Assembly: GCA_026873275.1 (NCBI GenBank)
Contig: JANTUC010000005.1
Location: 1,178,001-1,242,000, forward strand
From: Pseudopithomyces maydicus
Lineage: Eukaryota > Ascomycota > Dothideomycetes > Pleosporales > Didymosphaeriaceae
Direction of reading: 5' to 3'
Length of the DNA: 64,000 nucleotides
The translations under genes and the position numbers were made by a program. The notes below the pieces were generated by a model. It made no database searches. It was given only the letters and a program-made list of their open reading frames with translations, and was not told the DNA's origin. Positions 33,374 to 44,872 of the stretch are shown in pieces; position 1 is the stretch's first letter, and each line of letters opens with the position of its first letter.

Positions 33374-35197
33374 ATGAAGTTCACGAACGCAATTCTGGCA
33401 TCGATCCTGTTTTTTGGCGTGACGCCTTTGGCTCTCGACAAGAAGAGGGATGCGCATGCTCTCACGACACCCTCCAGCCCTTTTGTTACTGCTTCAGCCA
33501 TTGCTCTCGTTACGCCAGATGATGGAGGTATAGTGGAGGTTACGGACGGCACGCATCATGTCCTCGAGGCCAGGGCCAGGGGTGGCCGAGGCGGTGGCCG
33601 TAGGAAGACCACTTCCTCGCGGACCAAAAAGACGAAAACCAAGACTCACAAGAAGCCAAGGCCTCATAGGACCAAGCCAAGGACCAAGTGCACAGCTGCA
33701 CAAAAGAAAGCTGGCAAATGTAAAGGCACGCCAAAATCTACCTGTACAGCTGCACAGAAGAAAGCAGGCAAATGCAAAGGCACGTCGAAGTCTACCTGTA
33801 CAGCTGCACAGAAGAAGGCGAACGGGGGTAGATGCCCACGCACATGCACAGCCGCGCAGAAGAAGGCGAACGGGGGCAGATGCCCACGCACATGCACAGC
33901 CGCGCAGAAGAAGGCGAACGGGGGCAGATGCCCAGCTACATGCACAGCTGCACAAAAGAAGGCGAATGGAGGTAAATGCCCAGCTACATGCACAGCTGCA
34001 GAGAAGAAGGCGAATGGCGGTAAATGCCCAGCTACATGCACAGCTGCACAGAAGAAGGCGAACGGAGGAAAGTGTCCGATGAAAAAGAGATATTTGGAAG
34101 TCGTCTTTCCCACCAAGGGCTGCCGAGGCAAAAACTGCAAAAACTGCAAAGCGACAGGTAAAAAGGGTGGCAAGAAGGGAGGCAGGAAGTCCATCAGGGA
34201 TCTGTTCTCCCTCAGCAGCCTTTCTCTATCCAAGCGCGCTGCTACTTTCGAGCCCGCGTCCAAGACTGAAGCTGGTCTCCATGATTGGACCAGAGATGTG
34301 TTCGCATCGAATCCCAAGGAGCTACATATAGCTGAAGACGGTCAAAAGCCCACCTCCTTTTTCGTTAAGTGGTCCTCTCTAGGTGAAGGCATCAATTTCG
34401 TGACCATCAAGAGTCTGATGGGGTGTAAGTCACGTCGGGGAATAAGGTGGTTGGACTTGGTCGATGTTTGAACTTTTTGGACTTTGAAGTCTGGACGTTC
34501 CCAATGTCAGCGAAGACAACTGCCTAACCTCCACCCTAAAACGCATGAAGCCAGTATAAACTAAATACGCAATAGGTACCGCCATAGTCGCAGTCTCTGA
34601 AGAAGGTGTCTACGCGGCAAGTGACGCCCCAGATCCAAAAAATATCGAAGCTTACACACTGACATTTCTGTGCTGCAGTCTCACCATTGGCAGCACACAG
34701 TCGGCGATAATTCGCTGAGGGATGTACCTGCGCAGTACGCCAATGCCTTCACCAACCCTCTAACGGGCCGGCGCCGTGCCTCCTTTGATCTCTCTGCGGC
34801 ACAAAAAAAGGAGTGCAAGGACTACGGCATACCTGAATCCATGATGAAAGACAGCGTTAACCAAATATTTCCCACTTCGGGCTTCGAGGCTCTCACGGAC
34901 GTAAAATCTTCCTTGACCACAAATGTGCAGTCTATGGTCGCCGTATGGGACAGCCTAATAGGCAATGGCGATACGTACAGGACGACTGGGCCCAAAATGC
35001 AGGAATTTGTCGACGGAATAATAGGCGGGTCGGCGACGGAGCTGGTCAAGTACAAGAACCCGGAGAGTGCTTTCATCGCGTCAAATGATAAAAACGATTA
35101 CCACGGCAAGGTCATAATTTCGTATGATTCGGCAACGAAGAAGTACCAGGTTTGGATGCCGGCTAAGCAGTTATCGGGGCCAATTCTGGCGAACTAG
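33374..35197 (+). CDS. Secreted Lys/Cys-rich tandem-repeat protein
   Basis: Exons 33374-34424, 34576-34616 and 34679-35197 give 536 residues. The second intron is a GC-AG intron with the consensus donor GCAAGT. A signal peptide (MKFTNAILASILFFGVTPLA) leads to a DKKR site, then a basic Arg/Gly/Lys stretch and eight tandem units of 16-18 residues of the form TCTAAQKKANGGKCPA, each with two cysteines. A KKR site follows the repeats (PMKKRYLEV), then CRGKNCKNCKATGKKGGKKG and another KR site (LSKRAATF). After that comes a globular domain (VKWSSLGEG, SLMGCTAIVAVSEEGVYASH, HW) of a type I have seen in uncharacterised secreted fungal proteins. Processing at the dibasic sites by a Kex2-like protease could release the cationic repeat region. 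Function is unknown; an effector-like or antimicrobial role is speculation. Confidence 0.75.
33690..34081 (+). repeat. Coding tandem repeat, 48-54 bases x 8
   Basis: Eight in-frame units begin with ACNTGYACAGC-like sequence. The first two are 54 bases (GKCKGTPKS ending), the other six 48 bases (NGG[RK]CP ending). Neighbouring units are nearly identical at DNA level, which suggests recent unit duplication. Confidence 0.85.
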
Positions 35198-36048
35198 ATA
35201 ACTTGGATTCTGGCTGTTGGAATAGACATTCTGCTGGTCGACCTTCAAAACCTGCAGCTTCGCTATCACGCAGCTCTAACATATATATTCATTGATCTAT
35301 GGGATCCTACCAGCAACTGAGAACAAATTGTTGATCTCGGCTTGCGCAAATGGTTCTAGTGGTTCATGTGTATATTTACAAACTTTTACTTAACTCTTTC
35401 TGTACACTCCTTATTTCTCTGTCAAGATGGGCAGCGTTTTCTCCTATTTTTCTTCTGCTCTATTGGATTGATTGCGATACACTCTTTTATATTTCTCAAA
35501 TGATATCTACAAATATTGAGCTCTTTATTCGTCCCTCGATAGCCTAATGTCCTGGTGCTCCTTTATATGTTGAATGAATACGTTACTACTGGTTTGTCGC
35601 TGCGTCTGGTTTGCCTTTGTTTGAGGTTGGCATGATCTATCTAGGTCCTCACAACGAGAATTGAACGATTGATCATAGCAATGAAAGAGACCTCACCCTG
35701 GATCATCGAACATGGGAGTTTCGAAAGTACACATTGTAATACCGTTCGTACATACGGAATCAAGCCATCTAGAACGAATATACAATGATAGAATTCAAGT
35801 TGACATACAAAGCATCTCATCATCGCTTGTAATAGTAGTTGTTACCTTCAAGCCTGAGTATATCGTCACTTGTCAGATGTATGACTCAAGCTGGAAACTA
35901 GAACCCTGTATTCAGCAGAATTTTCAGGATTCATCTCCAAAATTAAGCTTTGTATCTCAAACAAAAACGCCCAAGTATAATCTTGGTCTTCAGTCATACA
36001 GGAGCCGGATCAGGATTCCATGGTTCCATGCAAACTCTCTCTCAAGGG
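35198..36048. other. Intergenic, convergent 3' ends
   Basis: AT-rich 3' sequence between the secreted-repeat gene (plus) and a membrane-protein gene (minus). Short frames have no recognisable content. Confidence 0.5.
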
Positions 36049-38354
36049 CTATTCATCCCGTGGTCTTGGATTCGATAAGCGGTCGCAGGAAGACCTCGAT
36101 GAAGGTATTTCTGAAATATCGGGGGATGCTCTAGATAATGCCTCCTGCAAAACCTGTGGTGAAGAAGCCATTGTTTGACAATGGGAACTGTTCGGTGGTA
36201 CACCGGATGCCTCGACATCATTTGAAGAAACGGGCTTACAAGTCTTCTCGCCTGAAACTTTTTGTGCAGATCCAGAGGATAATGCTCCGCCAGAGCCTAC
36301 CGTGACGGGAGAATATGCGCCAGGATCTGTATCCATAGCCAAGTCGCATAGCTTTCCATTGTCGGGTACAATGGGTATCTCTTCGTCGAGGCGTTGCCAA
36401 GTTTCTTGGCCTTGCGCCTGATATGCACGACGCTGCAGCTGGTATATTCCATCTTGAGTCCAACGGTTGATACGAGGAGCCGGGACCTTTCGCAACTTAT
36501 TGACGAAGACGATGAAGCGGACGATGGAGAGATCGATGATTAAAGCGGTGAAAGCGAATGTAAGAACGAATACAAGGGCGAAAACGTTGATATTCCTGGC
36601 AAATTAGCGTCAATACATTGTTGCTCGTAGTTTAGACACGATCAGGACCAAACGTACATGAAACCACCAGGCTTGCGCATCTTCTGCGCCTTGCAGAGTT
36701 CTGAATAGCCTTTTCTGGTTGGCGGCGGGATATCGAAACCACTGGTTCGAGCGCCTGGACCGATGGCATAGTCTGTCACTAAGATCTGAATTGCTGCTAG
36801 CGAAACAGACATCCAGCGCTTAAGCTCTATTTTCCATTGATCATTTGGAAGTGACGACCCCAACCCACCGGTATTCGATATGAAGTGGCTCGCATTGAGT
36901 GATCGCATCTGTACCTCTGCCGCATTGATGATTGATGATACAGCTATTATATCATACAGTGCTTGATGTGTCTCATCGACTGGGGGTATGTTTCCGTTCC
37001 ATGATGTGAGTCCGCTGCAATTGAAAGTACCTGGTTTTTGGGAAACGCAAACCTCGTACTATGTATATTCTTAGAACAGTCTTAGTTCTGCATTGACCGA
37101 ACGTACCTGATTAATACAACCAATCACAGAAAATATACTGTCCGAACGGTAGACAGACACATTCTGTCCCTGAACAGGGTCTGCTACTACCAAGGGAATA
37201 TGGGCAGAGAACACAGGATCATCTATGGGCTGAAGATATTGAACTCTTCCGCCTTTCAAGATGAGGGTGTAAGATGTATCAGCATCTGTGCGGCTCATCT
37301 CAGGAAGTGGAGTACTGCCACCCCGTCCAGTCACTGTGTTTCTGTACTCCGTCAGAGGCTTCTTCATGTATCATAGCTATGTAACCTACACAGCACGGTA
37401 CTCCATTGACATGTTCGCGGAGTTTATAGCGAAGCAGCTTGTAACATTCGCCCACCTCTCAGGAACATTATGCTGAGTTCCTAGATGGAGCAACATGGCT
37501 TGTTCCTGAGGCAGAGTTTCCGCGCCCACCATATACATTAGCAAGTCTCTGGCATTGACTATACTGGTCCGTCCTTCCATCGATAGTATAGTGCAAGTGG
37601 TTTTGAGCCGGTATTGAAGTTGAGCTGATCCAGGCAGGTTGATCCCGAAAACGTCTTGAACATCTATTCTACCAGTATCGTACGCGAGCGCAGGGGATGC
37701 GCACATACTAGAATCGAACGGACAAGATGCGTTCTCAACCGTGAAAGGGATGTTCGGTTGAGTGAATACGTGGCACTTAGAGGATAGTGAAGTTTTTGGT
37801 TGGTAACATTCCTCTGCATACTGGGCAGCAGTAGTCATTACACTACTAATGTAGCTATTACTAGGAGATGATTCAGTAGCGTTATTAGCATATCCACAGA
37901 GAGGACTGTTGACAAGGACTTCGATGTCGGAGGATGACAGCGCATAAGAAGAGGATATTCCAGCTGCCGTGGTACCTAGAACGTAAAGTAGAGCGATCAG
38001 AATGTGGACCACGGAATTTGTAACCACTCCCTTCGCATTGGGGATCTTTTTCCACGCCCAGAGCATTTTTAGTGATTCTATGATCACAGTAGCAGGCGAA
38101 GGCATGGTTCGCAATAGCACCTGTTGTTGGCGAATTACAGGGACAACAGGTTTGCCTCCTGCACGGGTATAATAATATAGGAAGGTAATCAAATGCCACA
38201 AGTGCGTTGTGGCTAAAGTCGTGCAAACAGTAAGCAGAGATATAATGATTGTGCCTGTCTGAGTATCAGTTGTGATTGTCTTTCCCATAATGGATCCTCG
38301 ACTGTAGTTAATCCAGTATCCCTGATGTACGAAAGCTGAATTCAGTTCTGACAT
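36049..38354 (-). CDS. Four-exon fungal membrane protein, unknown function
   Basis: Exons on the minus strand: 38354-37390, 37341-37107, 37052-36658 and 36595-36049, 713 residues. Introns of 48, 54 and 62 nt have GTAGGT, GTACGT and GTACGT donors. An in-frame ATG at 38396 would add 14 residues. The N-terminus (QGYWINYSRGSIMGKTITTD) leads into a membrane segment (IIISLLTVCTTLATTHLWHL). Further segments are VVHILIALLYVLGTTAAGIS and the last-exon VFALVFVLTFAFTALIIDLS. Between them is a large outer domain rich in Cys and N-glycosylation sequons (NAT, NAS, NVT). The cytosolic tail is Ser/Pro-rich. This is a recurring Pezizomycotina family without assigned function; a sensor or channel-like role is only a guess. 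Confidence 0.78.
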
Positions 38355-38396
38355 GATGGTACGGCTTTGACGGGATGAGCAGGTAGGTAAGAGCAT

Positions 38397-39309
38397 ACGA
38401 AAGACGATATTAAGGGCATCACCTACGGTATTCCACCAAGGCTATATTTATAAGTAAAAGACCATGCTAGCGTGGTTATATCTTCATACTGTGATCCAAT
38501 AGCTATGATTTACAGAACAGGACCCCAAATGCATCTATTGCAGCACCAAGAGATAAAATTTTTATTTTCTTATCGTGCGCAATCTTGGGGTCATTATGAG
38601 GATTCAATGGCAGCTCTGAGAAGACAGAGCTGAGGGTTATATAAATTAATCGTGCGTAGTCGCACAAGGCTGGCATGGATTCTGGATACACGTAAGCAAA
38701 GTTAACATAAATATTTGTATGCCCAGGAAGCCAATTCGACCCGCAAGATGGTGCCAAAAACAGCAGCAGGCCAGATTTGATACACATCAATATGTCTGCG
38801 ATGTGGGTCTTTGATGCTACTGGCCAGCACACATGTTTTGTTGACCTAAGGTCAGCCTGGTCAATCTTACAATTGCGATACTCGTTTTCAGTCATCCAAC
38901 CATCGTTATGAAGACAGCCAATCTGCTGCTTTCTTTTCAAAAGTTTACACACATTCATAGTTGGGTTTTCCATATTTTTGGGAGCGAAATGATCCGATCT
39001 TCCACGTCGTGGATATCCACTAGTCTCAATCAAGTATAGATTATTTATCAAGGTTCAATCTTGTAATTGTTTTCTCTGTGTCAACCCTCCTGTATGTAGA
39101 TCTAGAGGAGTATTCATACAGCAGTGCCTATGTCTCCCATACATACCCCTGCCATGGTGCTGAACGAGGATTCCGGGATTCGACAATCAAGTGGCGCCTG
39201 CATGATGCAGCGATAGCAACTGGTTGAGCATACTTCGGTTAGCCTTCGTAACCCCTCGCACCCCTCCACCTCGCACCCAGGACCTGCAAGTGAGACACCG
39301 CCACAAATC
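38397..39309. other. AT-rich intergenic
   Basis: This contains one minus-strand open frame (next entry) and otherwise low-complexity AT-rich sequence. The last 200 bases are the promoter of the dehydrogenase gene. Confidence 0.45.
38503..38973 (-). CDS. Doubtful 156-residue open frame
   Basis: The first ATG of the frame is at 38973 (MENPTMNVCKLLKRKQQ). It contains a moderately hydrophobic segment (ILMCIKSGLLLFLAPSCGSN). I recognise no domain, and it lies between a membrane-protein promoter and the dehydrogenase gene in AT-rich DNA. It could be a chance frame or a lineage-specific small gene. Confidence 0.2.
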   Translation of the reverse strand: MENPTMNVCKLLKRKQQIGCLHNDGWMTENEYRNCKIDQADLRSTKHVCWPVASKTHIADILMCIKSGLLLFLAPSCGSNWLPGHTNIYVNFAYVYPESMPALCDYARLIYITLSSVFSELPLNPHNDPKIAHDKKIKILSLGAAIDAFGVLFCKS

Positions 39310-40439
39310 ATGGAGGAATACTCTGTTCTCGTTATCGGAGGTTGTGGTTTCGTCGGCTATCACATCGTGGAGCATTTGGTCCAAGCATCCGGTTTTTCCC
39401 CCATCACAGTTTTTAGCCGTTCGGCGGCGACAAGCGCAAACAAAGTCGACGGTGCAAATTATATCTCCGGAGACCTGGCATCTCTTCAGACTATCGAACG
39501 TGTTATTCGAGATGTGCGGCCCAGTATTATCATCAACGCGGCATCCCCGTCGCCCGTCACCGGCACGCCAAGGGACTACCAGCGCATCGTGATAGACGGA
39601 ACAAAGACTCTTTTGGAGGTCGCAACTAGATCTACACACGTGCGCGTTCTGATATACACGTCTTCTTCTACCATTGCCAAGGGACACGAGCATCCCCACC
39701 TAGACGAGAGCGCTCCATTGGCTGATGAGGATCCATCGGCGCCAGCCTATGCGCGGGCAAAAGCCACAGCAGAGAAGATGGTTCTCAAAGCGCACCATAG
39801 TCTCTCTAAAATCACCACGGAGCTCAACTGGTCTGGTCGTCTTTCCACCGGCGCAATCCGCCTACCCATCTGCTATGGGACGCACGACACCATGTCCATC
39901 CCCGGATGCCTGGCAGCTCTCGAAAAAGGTCAAACGACCGTGCAACTGGGTGATGGAAAGAACCTGTGGGATTTCTGCAGCACTCGCAATGCAGCAACCG
40001 CACACGTGCTGCTCGCGCGCCGTCTCCTTGCACCACCGACTGGCGACGCCATTAACGTGGGCGGCGAGGCCTTCCATATCCACGACGGTCAAATGCGACC
40101 CTTTTGGGATTTCGCAAGGACAGTGTGGAAACTAGCTGGCCACAAGAAGCAGGGGGGCATATCACTCAGCTGCCGGTGTGGTTTCTTTGGAGCTTGGCCA
40201 CCGTGTTAGAGTGGCTCTTCTGGGCTGTCACGCTGGGGACGAGACGCCCGCAAAACCTAGGCAAGCAGCAAATTGAGTATGCATGCTACAGTCATACGTA
40301 CGACTTGACTAAGGCAAGAAAACGGCTTGGGTACGTACCTGAGCAGAATTTTCAGGCTGAGTTGCAGAAGGCTGTGAATTGGTCATTGGAGAAGAATGGG
40401 TGGGAGGAGAGGCTCAAGAAGGCTGGTGTGAGACCTTGA
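39310..40439 (+). CDS. 3-beta-HSD/NSDHL-like NAD(P)-dependent dehydrogenase (frame slip)
   Basis: The ATG at 39310 begins MEEYSVLVIGGCGFVGYHIV with a GGxGFxG nucleotide-binding loop. Other short-chain dehydrogenase marks are IINAASPSP, IYTSSST, and a YARAK catalytic YxxxK. GAIRLPICYG and NVGGEAFHIHDG match 3-beta-hydroxysteroid and sterol-4-alpha-carboxylate 3-dehydrogenases (ERG26/NSDHL family). The frame then breaks in the G run 40152-40157; one restored base joins it to HITQLPVWFLWSLATVLEWL and DLTKARKRLGYVPEQNFQAE, the family's membrane segment and C-terminal end, for 376 residues. The substrate is not certain: a paralogue acting on a sterol or a secondary metabolite is as likely as the housekeeping enzyme. 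It is convergent with the POT transporter. Confidence 0.82.
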
Positions 40440-40682
40440 TTTGCGTGCCTGTACTGCAGTGTATTGATAGCTTTTGAGAAGATAGTGGTAATTCCTTGTT
40501 CAGAAATATTCTCTTTCTAGACAACAAAGAGTTGACAAGTGATATTTCGTCCTATCTTTTGTGATTGATTGACTCTCTAAATAGAGGCAAAACTGATAAC
40601 ATGGATAGACATGGAACTGTATTGACTAATTTTCTCATATTAAATGGCCAGTATCATTACTACTGATATCATAATCGTCTTC

Positions 40683-42716
40683 TTATGGTTTCTCTAACCC
40701 GCCCTTATCATCTTGATGTCCATGGATATTTGTCTCCACCAAAACAGCTTCCAGAACCACTACACTATCGCTTGACTTTGCCGCCTTGCGAAAGCAAATG
40801 AAAAAGGCGCATCCGGCTACAAATCCTGTGATACCCAAACCAGCGTACATCCACACTAGATACGGGTCCTGTGACACCGGGCTCAGAGCAATGCAAATCG
40901 CAGCTGCAATTCCAATGGTAAACCAGAACAACGCAGAAATAAACGAACGAAGACTGCGACAGATTAGCATATCGGGGTTTGGAATAGGGAACGAGTGCAT
41001 ACTTCTTTGGCGCGTGCGTGAAGGCTAGTTCCAAACCCGTGATGATAATGAAGGCCTCGGAGAATGCGACGAAAACGTAGGCTGGAGCTTGAATCCATAC
41101 ATGAATGCTCTTTTCGGGCGAGATGTAGATGTAATGTTGTAGTACGCTGGCGTAGACCATGGATATAGATACGAGCAGGAAGCCTGCAAAGATACGCGAG
41201 ATGGGATCAAAGTTGATCTTGAATTTGCGTAGGGTGGGATACACAATTACTGCGTAGACCTTTGGTTAGACAATATACGTGCAAAGTGTGTAAGACGGGG
41301 GAACCCACAATCGAGGAATGGGATGAAGATGATGAGAGCGATTGGGTCGAGGTTTTGTAGAAGATCGTTGGGGGTGCCATGGAGTGCCATTTCACCGGCT
41401 TGGGAGATAAGGTTGTTCCAGATTTGGATCCAGCAAATGAAGTAGAATGGAAAGAAGAGAAAGATCTAGATATCGAACTCGTTAGTGTTTAGAGAGGCTT
41501 CCTGAACTCAAGAATTACATACCTTGCAGCTCTTCACGCCTCGTCGAACGTCCTCCACATATTCATCAGTGTATAGTGATTGACGAGAGAATTTGTATTT
41601 ATCGCTTTTTCCATGCTCAATAAGCGCAGATGGTTTAGCTTTGTCAAAACCTTTTTCGTAGCAAGCAATAGCGGTAGTCTTGATAGCATTGACGATGGCG
41701 GAGTTTTGAGGTGGTACCTTGACATATCGCTTGTGGCCGCTGAGGAATACTGCTAGCGATATGACTATGGCACTGTATATGTGTGAGCTCGTGCTTCGTC
41801 TGGATTCCAGAAGGATGAGAAGCTCACATGAGTGGTATCAAATAAGCGAGCCAAAAGGAGTGCTTTGCCTCGACGTTGACAGTGATGAGTGGCGACAAAG
41901 CTCCCACGTTGACCACCCTGTGCGGAATTAATTTAAACCTTATAAGAAGTCTGCATATGACGAAACGTACCAGTAGAACCACATGAAAAGCTTTTGAACA
42001 GTAAGCTCTGGGTCAACAATGACCTTTTCGCCGCTTTTCAATGTTTTGAGTATCGGTTTAGCATTCTGGTACTGCTCGGCACACATTGGCGTAACGTTGG
42101 CCTTGATACCACCGGTGCCGAGGCCAATCATGACCATGGCAGCAATAAGTCCTCCAAACCCTGCGCCATTCTGTAGACCAGAAGGTGTCGCTGTTGCGAC
42201 TAGAACAACAAGTCCAACAATATAAGCCGCGGAGGCCACAAGAATCGCTTTGAACTTTCCCAGATATTGGTCTGCCACTATGGCGCCGATGATCGTGGAA
42301 GTATAAGCCCAGAATTTGAAGAAGTTTCCGAGGGCTGTGGCTATAGCTTGGCCTTTACCAAGTGCGCCAGGAAGGTCGGAACCTGGCGCATAAGGGTTAC
42401 TGGAAGGAATCAATTCTGACGGTCTAATCTTAGAGATTCGTGATGTAATAGCACCTACTTGATGTAATTCTGGATGGGGCCACTGAGACCGAAGTACGTG
42501 AAGCGTTCACCAAGCTTTACTTTCATATCAGTAATGATTCCAAGGGTATGACGCTGAAAAACTCACCTCTACAGCCAGAATGAGAAGAGCAATCTTTGGC
42601 AGGTTGTCGGGAATGCGTCTGAGATTTGACCATTCTGACTCTGCTTCAGGGACCTTCTCTTCTGCTGTTTCAAGCCTACCAAGAGCAGTGTGCTGCAATT
42701 CAATGTCCGCAGTCAT
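40683..42716 (-). CDS. POT-family oligopeptide transporter (PTR2-like)
   Basis: Eight minus-strand exons: 42716-42567, 42514-42459, 42399-41971, 41917-41828, 41772-41523, 41465-41309, 41249-41003 and 40953-40683, in total 549 residues with all phases consistent. Proton-coupled import of di- and tripeptides across the plasma membrane is the family role. Motifs: LGERFTYFGLSGPIQNYI (the ERFxYYG signature), GKGQAIATALGNFFKFWAYT, GAIVADQYLGKFKAI, LGTGGIKANVTPMCAEQY and FMWFYWVVNVGALS. About 11-12 membrane segments are visible (for example WIQAPAYVFVAFSEAFIIIT, ISALFWFTIGIAAAICIALS). The seven introns of 49-59 nt are typical. It shares a 401-base divergent promoter with the esterase gene, suggesting co-regulation. 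Confidence 0.93.
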
Positions 42717-43117
42717 GATGCGAGATGGTGACACGATGCGATGAATGTGTCAGGTCATGAAAGACTGATATTCGGCCGAGGTGAATATGGATTCACTCTT
42801 GTCTTTATGTGTTACCTCATAGATAGCGGCCACAGCACTACCCCAGATCATGGTCCGTTTTCGCGGGTATTGTGGGGAAACTGATAGGGTTCCAACGTGC
42901 TAAGATCGGCCATCAGTCACTTTTAGCGTAAAACCGGCATTGGCCCACTTCATCTTCGACGCCACCAATCAGAAATTGGCAAAGCATCACCCTCCCTTGT
43001 CGCTCGGAGAGCATATCTTTCTCGGTACAATTTTCCCTCGGAACATCCTCAAGACAAAATACCTGCCTTCCCAAACTCTGAATCTGTTTACTAAGTCTCT
43101 AGGTCGCATTAGCCATA
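42717..43117. promoter_or_regulatory. Divergent promoter of transporter and esterase
   Basis: These 401 bases carry CGGCC at 42773-42777 (part of palindromic CGGCCG), 42827-42831 and 42907-42911. The same pentamer occurs in both orientations before the oxidase gene (44733 and 44750). CGG-type half-sites are the usual target of Zn2Cys6 regulators, and one is encoded in the cluster. Binding is inference. Confidence 0.4.
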
Positions 43118-44363
43118 ATGTCCACAAGTACGACTACGTTGCTACAGCCGCAGACAGATGATATGCCGAGATTGGCTATCAAAAAAGAACATCTGGCTGG
43201 ACTAGACCCTGAATGGGTAGATCTGTGGCATGAGCATGGCGCACACATGGTCAGAGCAGACGAGGTATCGATTGAAGAGTATCGCAAGAACCCTGCGTTG
43301 TACAGCTTCACATATCCTACATGCGAAGGTGAGCCCTTCAAATGATCTACTACTACCAGCTCCCATTTGCTCATAAAAATCCAGGCCCTGAAGTCTTTCA
43401 TGTGGAAGACATACAAGTGCCCGTCACGACGCCTGCCGGAGAAATTACTGTGAGAGTATACTCACCCAAAGGTCCAGGTCCGTTTCCGGTCCACCTCAAC
43501 TTTCATGGGGGTAAGTGCAGTACCTGTTCGACGCAGTGGTCGAGAAATGAAGCTTAACGTGGTACAGGAGGTTGGGTACTTGGTGGATTAAAGAGTGAGG
43601 CTGCATGGTGCCGACATATGTGCAACAAAGCCAACATCAAAGTCATTGATGTAGACTATCGAATGGCTCCAGAGTTTCCCTTCCCTACAAGCATATATGA
43701 TTGCTGGGATACCGTCAAGTGGGCTATCAACAATGCCGAAGCCTTGAATATCGAACCAGAAAGCGTTTCTATCGGTGGACTGTCTGCGGGAGGTCATATG
43801 TCCGCCGTGCTTGCACATTTTGCGCGCGACGAAGGTATCGCCTTGAAATTGCATATGATGATCGTACCTGCGACCGATATGCGATACTGTCTGAAAGGAC
43901 TGAAGCTCAGCGATGCAAATTGCCCCTATCAAAGTGTACATCTCTTCCACGATGTACCCTGGGGTCCACTAGGTCGCGAAAAATGGTTTCTCAAGTACTG
44001 GCTCGGTGACACGAAAGGCGAGTTCTGCAATACTCTACGTCCTGTAATGAAGATCTGACACTATAAGTAGAGCAACAGGAGGAGGCCCTAAATAACTGGA
44101 TCTGTACTCCGGTGCTGGCTCCTACTTTCGAAAACCTGGCACCTGTTCATATCATCACCGCAGAGTTTGATCTAGAGAGAGACGAAGGAGAGTATTATGG
44201 CGAGCTTTTGCGCAAGGCTGGGAACAAAGTCAGTATGAAGCGTTATGTCGGTATGCCGCATGCGTTTGGTCATTACAACCATCCGGAACGGGGGTTGAAG
44301 AAGAGCTTTGAATACATAGAGGACACAAGCAAGATATTGCGTAGTGTTCATCATGGTGAGTAG
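43118..44363 (+). CDS. HSL-type alpha/beta hydrolase (esterase)
   Basis: Exons 43118-43328, 43385-43510 and 43568-44005, plus a last exon from 44071 (355 residues). An alternative 35-nt last intron (44044-44078) would give 365. The oxyanion-hole HGGGW is completed across the second intron. The nucleophile elbow is GLSAGGH, where the family usually has GDSAGG; the serine is kept. The remaining triad is plausible in ITAEFDLERDEGE (Asp) and GMPHAFGHY (His). DVDYRMAPEFPFPTSIYDCW is the classic HSL-family block. It should hydrolyse a small ester or amide in the cytosol, as no signal peptide is seen. Its place between a peptide transporter and a D-amino-acid oxidase suggests it acts on imported acylated or esterified amino compounds, which is inference. 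A GTGAGT lies over the stop codon, so a short extra exon is possible. Confidence 0.82.
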
Positions 44364-44872
44364 TGATATAATATAGGTAACTAGCGAATTGTTTGTTACA
44401 AACGTGTGTCAAGAGTGCATCCCTTGCGCTGTGAATGATGGCAATGTTGAGCAGTTCACAGAGTGCGGTGACATCGATGTACATGGTGCATGGTGGAGTT
44501 TTGCAGTCTTCAGTCATAAATATCTTTCTTTGCAACATGCTAAAAACATTAAGCAACCTATTCGTCGGGTGTTGTAGGCCGATTTCCAGTGCGCCCAAAT
44601 TGTTCGCGAGACGATCTATCTGCGTGGCTTTGGACAGATAGGCGAGTCTTCTGCCAGAACGCCACCAATCAAAAGCGACGCCGTTAATCGGTCGGACTAC
44701 TAAGCTTATCCGCAGGAGCTACTTTTCCCCGACGGCCTTGTCACATGACGGCCGAAGCGAAGACCGAGATCCAGGAACGATAAGCATAATTGTTAATCAA
44801 GACAGCTACTTACATATTACTCTCTGTACCTAGAAAGTTTCATATTGTTGTTCACACAGTACACGGTGCAAT
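44364..44872. promoter_or_regulatory. Oxidase promoter with GATA and CGGCC elements
   Basis: CTTATC at 44705-44710 and GATAAG at 44779-44784 are AreA-type GATA sites in opposite orientation. Between them CGGCC and GGCCG form an inverted pair with 12 bases between (44733-44754), and GACGGCC is also directly repeated every 16 bases. This fits nitrogen-responsive control plus a cluster-specific Zn2Cys6 regulator; it is a prediction from motifs only. Confidence 0.45.
44733..44754. promoter_or_regulatory. CGGCC-N12-GGCCG inverted repeat
   Basis: A perfect 5-base inverted repeat with a 12-base spacer lies 119 bases before the oxidase ATG. Spaced CGG/CCG pairs are the normal form of Zn2Cys6 dimer operators. 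Confidence 0.45.

Noticed and set aside
33690..34081. CRISPR-like array
   Set aside because: The repeats are contiguous, in frame, without spacers, and in a eukaryotic coding exon.
33494..34317. Phe/Cys/Ala-rich minus-strand frames over the tandem repeat
   Set aside because: They are the antisense of the secreted repeat protein. The sense strand has a signal peptide, processing sites and consistent introns.
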